Source: Azospirillum sp. (GTDB taxonomy: Bacteria > Pseudomonadota > Alphaproteobacteria > Azospirillales > Azospirillaceae). From it: 64,000 nt of DNA. This document shows positions 57,763 through 64,000 of the stretch, piece by piece. The DNA is taken from positions 62,001 through 126,000 of the forward strand of contig JAIXPD010000049.1 of assembly GCA_027486405.1 (NCBI GenBank), given 5' to 3'. How positions within the stretch are numbered: position 1 is the first letter of the stretch; each line of letters starts with the position of its first letter. Position numbers and translations under genes: made by a program. The notes beneath the pieces were generated by a model. That model did not search any database. It was not told the origin of the DNA and saw only the letters and a program-made list of their open reading frames with translations.

Positions 57763-59865
57763 ATGGCTTTTGCGTTCATCGTCATCATCGCCAGTGGCCT
57801 GTTTGCGCTGGCCTTTGGGTATCGCACCGGGAAAGAGGTTATGGCCGCGTCGCCCGGAACGGAGCGGATGCAGGCCATCGCCGCCGCGATTCAGGAGGGC
57901 GCGCGCGCCTACCTGAACCGGCAATACAGCACCATCGCGTTGGTGGGCGCGGTTCTGCTGGTGATTTTGGCAACCACCTTGGGCCTGCCGGTCGCCGTTG
58001 GTTTTCTGATTGGCGCGGTGTTGTCGGGAGCGGCGGGTTACATCGGGATGAACGTGTCGGTGCGCGCCAACGTCCGCACCGCGCAGGCGGCCACCGGCGG
58101 GCTGGCACCGGCGCTGGATTTGGCCTTCAAGGCGGGGGCCATCACGGGGCTTCTGGTGGTTGGCTTGGGCATTCTCGGAGTCGGCGGTTATTTCGGTGCG
58201 CTGACCCTGGTCTATTCGGTCAGCGATCCCGAACAGGCCCGCCGCGTGTTGGAAGCGCTGCTGGGGTTGAGCTTCGGCGCGTCGTTGATTTCCATCTTCG
58301 CCCGGTTGGGCGGCGGCATCTTCACCAAGGGGGCCGACGTCGGGGCCGATCTGGTTGGCAAGGTCGAGGCGGGAATTCCGGAGGATGACCCGCGCAACCC
58401 GGCGGTCATTGCCGACAATGTGGGCGACAACGTCGGCGATTGCGCCGGGATGGCCGCCGATCTGTTCGAAACCTACGCCGTGACCATCGTCGCCACCATG
58501 CTGCTGGCGGCCATCGTTTTTTCCGGCGGGCTGCTGCGCCTGATGATGGTGTATCCGCTGGTGATCGGGGCGGTGTGCATCGTCGCGTCCGTTGCCGGAA
58601 CCTATGCGGTGCGGCTTGGTCCCGACCAGAACATCATGATGGCGCTCTATAAGGGGTTGGCGGCGACGGCGGCCCTGTCGCTGGTGCTGGTGCTGCTCGT
58701 CACCGCCGTGATGTTCGGCTTCACCCGCCCGCTGCCGATGAGCGGCGGCGTCACCATCACCGGGATGAATCTGTTCGTGTCGTCGCTGGTCGGGTTGGGC
58801 GTGACCGGCTTGCTGGTCTGGATCACCGAATATTACACCTCCACCGCCTTTGGTCCGGTGCGCAGCATCGCGCGGGCGTCGGAAACCGGGCATGGGACCA
58901 ACGTCATCCAGGGCTTGGCGGTCTCGATGGAATCGACCGCGTTGCCGGTTCTGGTGATTTGCGCGGGCATTCTGATCGCCCATGGTCAGGCCGGGATCTT
59001 CGGCATCGGCATCGCCGCCACCACCATGCTGGCGCTGGCGGGCATGGTCATCGCGCTCGACGCCTATGGCCCGGTGACGGACAACGCGGGCGGCATCGCC
59101 GAAATGGCCGATCTGCCCAAGGAGGTGCGCGTCACCACCGACGCGCTGGACGCGGTGGGCAACACCACCAAGGCGGTGACGAAGGGCTACGCCATCGGTT
59201 CCGCCGGTCTGGCCGCGCTGGTGCTGTTTGCGGCTTATGTCCAGGATCTCGGGCATTATTTCCCGAAGGTGGCGGTCGAGTTCCGCCTGAACGACCCCTA
59301 CGTTGTTGTCGGGCTGCTGGTGGGCGGCTTGCTGCCCTATCTGTTCGGGTCGATGGGGATGACGGCGGTCGGGCGCGCCGCCGGATCGGTGGTGGTGGAG
59401 GTGCGCCGCCAGTTCCGCGAGATTCCCGGCATCATGGACGGCACCGGCAAGCCCGATTATGGCCGGGCGGTGGACCTGCTGACCAAGGCGGCGATTCGCG
59501 AGATGATTGTGCCGTCGTTGCTGCCGGTGTTGGCTCCGGTGGTGCTCTATCTGGTGATCGCCGCGATCGGCGGGCAGGGGGCGGCCTTTGCCGCGCTGGG
59601 CGCGATGCTGCTGGGGACCATCGTCACCGGCGTGTTCGTCGCCATCTCCATGACCTCCGGCGGCGGGGCCTGGGACAACGCCAAGAAACACATCGAAACC
59701 GGCCACCATGGCGGCAAGGGATCGGACGCGCACAAGGCGGCGGTCACGGGCGACACGGTTGGCGACCCGTACAAGGACACCGCCGGTCCGGCGATCAACC
59801 CGATGATCAAGATCACCAACATCGTGGCGCTTCTGCTGCTGGCGATCCTGGCGACGGTCGCCTGA
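57763..59865 (+). CDS. hppA: Proton-pumping membrane pyrophosphatase
   Basis: HppA couples pyrophosphate hydrolysis to proton transport across the inner membrane. The 700-residue protein has about 16 helices and the catalytic loops [46 protein letters not shown] (in part) and the C-terminal [22 protein letters not shown]. The segment [10 protein letters not shown] carries Lys470 and Thr473, the state of the K+-independent subgroup, so K+ should not be needed. The ATG at 57763 follows GGGGGG by 5 bases. A compound palindrome lies just upstream. Confidence 0.97.
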   Translation: MAFAFIVIIASGLFALAFGYRTGKEVMAASPGTERMQAIAAAIQEGARAYLNRQYSTIALVGAVLLVILATTLGLPVAVGFLIGAVLSGAAGYIGMNVSVRANVRTAQAATGGLAPALDLAFKAGAITGLLVVGLGILGVGGYFGALTLVYSVSDPEQARRVLEALLGLSFGASLISIFARLGGGIFTKGADVGADLVGKVEAGIPEDDPRNPAVIADNVGDNVGDCAGMAADLFETYAVTIVATMLLAAIVFSGGLLRLMMVYPLVIGAVCIVASVAGTYAVRLGPDQNIMMALYKGLAATAALSLVLVLLVTAVMFGFTRPLPMSGGVTITGMNLFVSSLVGLGVTGLLVWITEYYTSTAFGPVRSIARASETGHGTNVIQGLAVSMESTALPVLVICAGILIAHGQAGIFGIGIAATTMLALAGMVIALDAYGPVTDNAGGIAEMADLPKEVRVTTDALDAVGNTTKAVTKGYAIGSAGLAALVLFAAYVQDLGHYFPKVAVEFRLNDPYVVVGLLVGGLLPYLFGSMGMTAVGRAAGSVVVEVRRQFREIPGIMDGTGKPDYGRAVDLLTKAAIREMIVPSLLPVLAPVVLYLVIAAIGGQGAAFAALGAMLLGTIVTGVFVAISMTSGGGAWDNAKKHIETGHHGGKGSDAHKAAVTGDTVGDPYKDTAGPAINPMIKITNIVALLLLAILATVA

Positions 59866-59882
59866 GGTGCCTGCGGGCCTGC

Positions 59883-59918
59883 AAGGATGCGGGCATGAAA
59901 AAGGATGCGGGCATGAAA
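59883..59918. repeat. 18-bp tandem duplication after hppA
   Basis: AAGGATGCGGGCATGAAA occurs twice in tandem (59883-59900 and 59901-59918) directly before the terminator. It is probably a recent slippage duplication. Confidence 0.8.
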
Positions 59919-59920
59919 AA

Positions 59921-59950
59921 GGGCGGGATCCTTGCGGGTCCCGCCCTTTT
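59921..59950. terminator. Bidirectional terminator between hppA and bamE
   Basis: GGGCGGGATCC (59921-59931) pairs with GGGTCCCGCCC (59936-59946) with one G-U pair and a 4-base loop. TTTT follows on the plus strand and TTTTT on the minus strand, so it serves both convergent genes. Confidence 0.92.
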
Positions 59951-59976
59951 GCTCGTGTTCCGACTCGATCAGCCGA

Positions 59977-60462
59977 TCAGTGGCCCGGACCCTTGCTCTT
60001 GGTGTCCTTGGCGGAGAAGCGGCCGACGTTGCCGATCATCTGCTCCAGGAAGGTCATTTCGCGACCGGCGGTCGGGGTGCTGCGGTCCACCATCTCGATG
60101 TCCTGGCCGTTGGTTTCGTCCAGCTTCTTGATCTCGCGCACCACACCGGCCTGATCGAAGCGCACGATCAACACGCGGCGCTCCACGACCTCCGGCTGGA
60201 AGAAGGCGGTCTTCTCGGTCTTCTGCCCGATGTAGTACCAGACGTTCGGATCGAAGGTGCCGACCGATGTCGGCGTGCCCAGCACGGCGGCGACGTCGTC
60301 CCGGCGGCTTTGGCCGGGCTGAAGCTCCGCCACGCGTTCGGGTTCGGTCAGGTTGCCGCGTTGCGCGGTGATCGGCGTGCAGCCGGAAACGGCCAGACCG
60401 GGGAGAACCACGGCCCCCAGCAGGGCGATGGCACGAAGCGCGGAAGGAATCGATATTGTCAT
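59977..60462 (-). CDS. bamE: Outer membrane assembly lipoprotein BamE
   Basis: BamE (SmpA/OmlA) is a lipoprotein of the BAM complex. The 161-residue precursor has a lipoprotein signal ending LAVSGC (Cys28 lipidated). The SmpA/OmlA fold follows: LQPGQSRRDDVAAVLGTPTSVGTFDPNVWYYIG (in part), then VVERRVLIVRFDQAGVV. The C-terminal 45 residues extend beyond E. coli BamE. The ATG at 60462 is used. It diverges from the CBP3 gene, an arrangement common in alphaproteobacteria. Confidence 0.95.
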   Translation of the reverse strand: MTISIPSALRAIALLGAVVLPGLAVSGCTPITAQRGNLTEPERVAELQPGQSRRDDVAAVLGTPTSVGTFDPNVWYYIGQKTEKTAFFQPEVVERRVLIVRFDQAGVVREIKKLDETNGQDIEMVDRSTPTAGREMTFLEQMIGNVGRFSAKDTKSKGPGH

Positions 60463-60594
60463 GGTGCTCAGGCTATGATGGCCAGCGGTTACGGAACGGC
60501 GACGGGGCATCAGGCGCGTCCGCCGCTTCCACGCTAGCCGAACCATCGCATTCGGCCCTTCGTCCTGTCAACGAAACTCCGAGTCTCCAGGAAA

Positions 60595-61209
60595 GTGCCC
60601 GCCGTGTCCGTCAGTCTTCTCGGGCGTCTGTTAGGGCGGCTGTTTGCCGCACCCGGCGCGCCCACCGCCGCCCACCCCGTCGATGGGCTGTTCGCCGCCA
60701 TCGTGACCCAGGCCCGCCGGGTGGAGTTCTACCGTGACCTTGCGGTCCCGGACACGCTGGATGGCCGGTTCGATCTGGTGGCGCTGCATTGCTTCCTGAC
60801 CATGCGGCGGCTGAAGGGGCAGGGCGCGTCGGCGGCCAAGCTGTCGCAGCGGCTCTATGAACGGATGGTCGATGATTATGAAAAGTCATTGATGGAGATG
60901 GGCGTCGGCGACAGCGGCATCGGGCGGCGGGTGAAGACGATGGCGCGCGGCATGGCCGGGCGGATCAAGGCGTATGACGAGGCGCTGTCCGACTCCGACG
61001 ACCGGCGGCTGGAGGTTGCCTTGGACAACAACGTTTATGGGACCGGACAGGACACCGATCCCGCCCACCTCGCCGTCCTGGCCGCCTATGTCCGCCGGGC
61101 CGCCGATGGGTTGGACGCCCAGGCGCTCGACACGCTGCTGATCGGTCGACTGGCCTTTCCCCCGGCGATTCTCCCCGTGGCCATCGCGCCGACGACGGAC
61201 GGGGTGTAA
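60595..61209 (+). CDS. CBP3-type ubiquinol-cytochrome c chaperone
   Basis: A 204-residue protein of the ubiquinol-cytochrome c chaperone family, related to mitochondrial CBP3 that assists assembly of the bc1 complex. The core reads DTLDGRFDLVALHCFLTMRRLKG, AKLSQRLYERMVDDYEKSLMEMGVGD and the SIGIGRRVKTMARGMAGRIKAY-like helix. There is no membrane segment. The GTG at 60595 follows AGGA by 4 bases; a GTG at 60604 is an alternative. It heads the string CBP3-yceD-rpmF-plsX-fabH. Confidence 0.9.
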   Translation: MPAVSVSLLGRLLGRLFAAPGAPTAAHPVDGLFAAIVTQARRVEFYRDLAVPDTLDGRFDLVALHCFLTMRRLKGQGASAAKLSQRLYERMVDDYEKSLMEMGVGDSGIGRRVKTMARGMAGRIKAYDEALSDSDDRRLEVALDNNVYGTGQDTDPAHLAVLAAYVRRAADGLDAQALDTLLIGRLAFPPAILPVAIAPTTDGV

Positions 61210-61368
61210 GGATTTTCGAACAGCGGGCCACAGGCCGGCCCGTTGCCGCACGCTGCCCTTGCCTTTCGCGGTCGGTGGCGGCATGTCACTGAATGAGCCG
61301 CTGTGCCCCCGAGTCGTTCCACGGCGCGCGGGGGCGCGGCGGATGAGGTTTCCAAGGACGACTCCGCC

Positions 61369-61965
61369 ATGACCGAACCCAGCGCCCCCAGCCACGCACC
61401 GGATTCCGCACCGGAATTTTCCCGCAAGATCAACGCCGACACCGTGCGCCGCGCCCCGATGACCGAGGTGATCGAAGCCACCGAGGCGGAGCGCAAGGCC
61501 CTGGCCGACCGGTTTGAACTGGAGTCGATCGAACGGCTGACCGCCACGATCCGTCTGCGCGCCACGCGCGGCGGCACGATGATCCGGGTGGCCGGACGGC
61601 TGGAGGCCGATGTGGTCCAGACCTGCATCATCACTCTGGATCCGGTCCCCGCCCATGTGGAGGAGGAGTTCGAGGCGCTGTTCGCCCCGGAATCGCTGAT
61701 CGAGGATCCGGGGTCGGAAATCGACCTCGACCCCACCCTGTCGGACGCCGAATCGCCCGAACCGATGGACAACAACCGCATCGACATCGGCGAATTGACC
61801 GCACAGCATTTGTCCTTGGCGCTGGATCCCTACCCGCAGGTCGATGGCGCGGTGTTCGAGGGATTCGACGACGGCCCGCTGGAGGAGGACGAGGAGGAGG
61901 CCCCGGAAGAACCGGAAAAACCCAATCCGTTCGCCGCGTTGCAACGGTTGAAACCGCGCGAATGA
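61369..61965 (+). CDS. yceD: DUF177 (YceD) family protein
   Basis: YceD/DUF177 proteins are encoded before rpmF across bacteria and affect 23S rRNA accumulation in plants and E. coli. This 198-residue protein has the family part DVVQTCIITLDPVPAHVEEEF, with one Cys of the usual pair-like motif. A long acidic C-terminal region follows (EEDEEEAPEEPEKPNPFAAL). AAGGA lies about 10 bases before ATG 61369. It lies 153 bases before rpmF. Confidence 0.92.
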   Translation: MTEPSAPSHAPDSAPEFSRKINADTVRRAPMTEVIEATEAERKALADRFELESIERLTATIRLRATRGGTMIRVAGRLEADVVQTCIITLDPVPAHVEEEFEALFAPESLIEDPGSEIDLDPTLSDAESPEPMDNNRIDIGELTAQHLSLALDPYPQVDGAVFEGFDDGPLEEDEEEAPEEPEKPNPFAALQRLKPRE

Positions 61966-62118
61966 TCGGATGTCGCGGACGCGATGCCGACCAGCATCGC
62001 CCGCAGGTCATCCGGGTTGTTCGCGCTTGCCCTTTGGTGGCATTTGCCTTATTGAATGCCGCTCGCGTTGGACGGCCCCTGTTCGGGCCGCCTTTTACCT
62101 TCAAGAGAGTTCACGGTC

Positions 62119-62307
62119 ATGGCTGTTCCGAAGAAGAAGACCTCCAAGTCGCGTCGCAACATGCGTCGTTCGCACCACGCGCTGCCGACCTCGTCCTACG
62201 CCGAGTGCAAGAACTGCGGCGAGCTGAAGCGTCCGCACCACGTCTGCGGGTCTTGCGGCCATTACGATCAGCGCGAAGTGGTTCAGAGCGGCGCGACCGC
62301 TGCCTGA
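62119..62307 (+). CDS. rpmF: 50S ribosomal protein L32
   Basis: L32 (62 residues) starts [22 protein letters not shown] and has a zinc ribbon with Cys30, Cys33, Cys43 and Cys46. The zinc-binding form here contrasts with the cysteine-free L33 at 31212. It keeps the conserved order yceD-rpmF-plsX-fabH. Confidence 0.98.
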   Translation: MAVPKKKTSKSRRNMRRSHHALPTSSYAECKNCGELKRPHHVCGSCGHYDQREVVQSGATAA

Positions 62308-62377
62308 TCTCCAACGCGTGGCATGGGGTCATGATGTTCCAGGGCGTGCGCCGTCCTAACCGGGGAGTTCGTTCGCG

Positions 62378-63430
62378 GTGAGCCAGCGCCTGACCATTGC
62401 CCTGGACGCCATGGGCGGGGACCTTGGTCCCGACATGGTGATCGCCGGGGCGGACATCGCGCGGGAACGCCATCCCGACGTGACCTTTCTGCTGTTTGGC
62501 GATTCCCAGCGAATCGAGCCGTTGCTTGCGCAGCGGCCCGCGCTGAAGGCGGTTGCGGAAATCCGCCACACGCCCGATGCGGTGGCTGGGGACGCCAAGC
62601 CAGCGGTTGCCCTGCGCGCCGGACGCCAATCCAGCATGCGGCTCGCCATCGATGCGGTGGCGAACGGGCAGGCTGCCTGCGTCGTGTCGGCGGGGAACAC
62701 CGGTGCCCTGATGGCGATGGCGAAGTTCGTGCTCAAGACGCTGCCCGGTGTTGACCGGCCGGCGATTGCGTCGTTCTTCCCGACCCAGCGGGGCGAGAGC
62801 GTGATGCTGGATCTCGGCGCGAACGCCGAATGCCAGCCGGAAAATCTCGTCCAGTTCGCGGTCATGGGCGCTGTCTTCGCCCGCGCCGTGTTGGGGCTGC
62901 CGGAACCGACCATCGGTGTCCTGAACATCGGGTCGGAAGACGTGAAGGGCAACGAGGTGGTGCGCTCGGCGGCGGCAACGCTGCGTGACATGCCGCTTCC
63001 AGGCCGTTTCCATGGCTTTGTCGAAGGCAACGACATTGGTCTGGGGACCGTCGACGTCATCGTGACCGACGGTTTCACCGGCAACGTCGCGCTGAAGACG
63101 GCCGAGGGCACGGCCAAGCTGTTCGCCGAATTCCTGCGGCGGACCTTCGAATCCTCGCTGTTGGCGCGCATCGGCTATCTGCTGGCGCGCGGGGCCTTCA
63201 AACGGTTCAAGCAGCGCATCGATCCGCGCCGGTACAACGGCGCGATGTTCCTGGGCTTGCGCGGCGTGTGCGTGAAAAGCCATGGCGGCACCGACGCCCT
63301 GGGCTTTGCCAACGCGGTCGCCGTCGCGATCAATCTGGCGGCGCACGGGTTCAACGAGCGCATCAAGGAAGAGATGAGCCGCGTCGCCGACGCGCCGACT
63401 CTTCCCGACACCAAGGCGGCGGCGGGCTGA
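62378..63430 (+). CDS. plsX: Phosphate acyltransferase PlsX
   Basis: PlsX makes acyl-phosphate from acyl-ACP for phosphatidic acid synthesis. The 350-residue protein has the start [19 protein letters not shown], the [18 protein letters not shown] segment, the [18 protein letters not shown] block, and [20 protein letters not shown]. The start codon is GTG at 62378 (GGGGAG about 10 bases upstream). It lies 70 bases after rpmF and 4 bases before fabH. Confidence 0.97.
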   Translation: MSQRLTIALDAMGGDLGPDMVIAGADIARERHPDVTFLLFGDSQRIEPLLAQRPALKAVAEIRHTPDAVAGDAKPAVALRAGRQSSMRLAIDAVANGQAACVVSAGNTGALMAMAKFVLKTLPGVDRPAIASFFPTQRGESVMLDLGANAECQPENLVQFAVMGAVFARAVLGLPEPTIGVLNIGSEDVKGNEVVRSAAATLRDMPLPGRFHGFVEGNDIGLGTVDVIVTDGFTGNVALKTAEGTAKLFAEFLRRTFESSLLARIGYLLARGAFKRFKQRIDPRRYNGAMFLGLRGVCVKSHGGTDALGFANAVAVAINLAAHGFNERIKEEMSRVADAPTLPDTKAAAG

Positions 63431-63434
63431 TATC

Positions 63435-64000
63435 ATGGTCAAACGTTCCCGAGTTCTGGGCTGCGGCACGTATCTGCCGGCCAACGTCGTCACAAACCAG
63501 GATCTGGAACGCCGCGTGGACACCACCGATGAGTGGATCGTCCAGCGCACCGGGATCAAATCCCGTCATCTGGCCGCCGATGGCGAACTGACCTCCGATC
63601 TGGCCATCGGGGCCGCGACACGCGCGCTCGATCACGCCGGAATCCCGGCCAGCAGCATCGATTGCATCGTGCTGGCCACCACGACCCCCGACAACACCTT
63701 TCCGGCCACCGCCACCAAGGTGCAGGCCGCGTTGGGCACGCTGGGCTTTGCCATGGACATCCAGGCGGTGTGCGCCGGGTTCGTCTATGCCCTGTCGGTG
63801 GCCGACAACATGATTCGCGGTGGGCAGGCCCGCCGGGCGCTGGTCATCGGGGCCGAAACCTTCTCGCGCATCCTGGACTGGAACGACCGCACCACCTGCG
63901 TGCTGTTCGGCGACGGGGCCGGGGCGGTGGTGCTGGAAGGTTATGACGGCAAGGGCGATTCGAGCGACCGGGGCGTGCTGTCCACCCACCTCCATTCCGA
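63435..64000 (+). CDS. fabH: 3-oxoacyl-ACP synthase III, partial
   Basis: FabH condenses acetyl-CoA with malonyl-ACP to start fatty acid synthesis. The first 188 residues are in the window and the gene runs off the right edge. Visible are the start [19 protein letters not shown], the [12 protein letters not shown] motif (CoA binding), the catalytic Cys113 in [15 protein letters not shown] and [12 protein letters not shown]. The His and Asn of the triad lie beyond the edge. It follows plsX after 4 bases. Confidence 0.98.
   Translation, partial: MVKRSRVLGCGTYLPANVVTNQDLERRVDTTDEWIVQRTGIKSRHLAADGELTSDLAIGAATRALDHAGIPASSIDCIVLATTTPDNTFPATATKVQAALGTLGFAMDIQAVCAGFVYALSVADNMIRGGQARRALVIGAETFSRILDWNDRTTCVLFGDGAGAVVLEGYDGKGDSSDRGVLSTHLHS

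Noticed and set aside
59883..59918. The 18-bp tandem duplication as a regulatory element
   Set aside because: It lies after the hppA stop, contains no operator-like symmetry and is best explained by slippage.

Overview
The window looks like part of a chromosome of a motile, GC-rich (roughly two-thirds G+C) alphaproteobacterium of the Rhodospirillales type (Azospirillum/Magnetospirillum-like). The grounds are the gene orders flhB-cckA, thiL-(FliL-like)-hppA and bamE-CBP3-yceD-rpmF-plsX-fabH, a cysteine-free L33, a Ros/MucR regulator, CckA, a CheZ beside MotB-like genes, and FliM followed by DUF6468 and MotE. The assignment is inferred from gene content, not from a database search.

Layout. 1-2.4 kb: a papain-like peptidase cut by the window edge, then a two-gene restriction-modification system of the NgoMIV type. 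2.4-9.6 kb: flagellar genes in two divergent units, flgF-flgG-flgA-flgH (minus, from a sigma-54-like promoter) and fliL-fliM-DUF6468-motE (plus, ending in a strong terminator). 9.6-13.3 kb: small genes, bfd under a Fur-like operator, an RlmM-like methyltransferase and a patatin. 13.4-19.2 kb: an operon of cheZ, two MotB-like genes and a giant TPR protein. 19.2-21.2 kb: kup. 21.3-27.1 kb: the flagellar export gate in two divergent units, (FlhB C-domain protein)-(unknown)-fliO-fliP and flgB-flgC-fliE-fliQ-fliR-flhB. 27.1-30.9 kb: cckA and recA (LexA-type box). 31-39.7 kb: rpmG, an S41 protease, rnr, topA and dprA. 39.7-48.7 kb: accessory genes (dienelactone hydrolase, soluble chemoreceptor, enoyl-CoA hydratase, rhomboid, mtnP, ElaA-type acetyltransferase, a FliL-like protein, DUF6898, a secreted protein, MucR) with two copies of an inverted-repeat element. 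49.2-57.4 kb: rpiB-glyA-nrdR-ribD-ribE-ribB-ribH-nusB-thiL and a third FliL-like gene. 57.7-64 kb: hppA, bamE, CBP3, yceD, rpmF, plsX and the start of fabH.

How it fits together. Motility dominates: basal body rod and rings, switch, stator-associated factors, export gate, CheZ and a chemoreceptor. CckA, which feeds the CtrA pathway, is beside flhB, and CtrA-box-like TTTA-N7-TTAA motifs precede the cheZ cluster and the fliO-fliP unit. The riboflavin block makes flavins for respiration, and the last block combines pyrophosphate-driven proton pumping, outer-membrane assembly, bc1 assembly and fatty acid/phospholipid initiation.

Most notable: a pair of roughly 240-bp inverted-repeat elements with matching 16-bp ends, one copy flanked by a direct repeat; a MotB-like pair in which one member lacks the ion-binding Asp; an apparent scarcity of the predicted restriction site GCCGGC; and changed key residues in MucR, RibH and the second domain of RibB.
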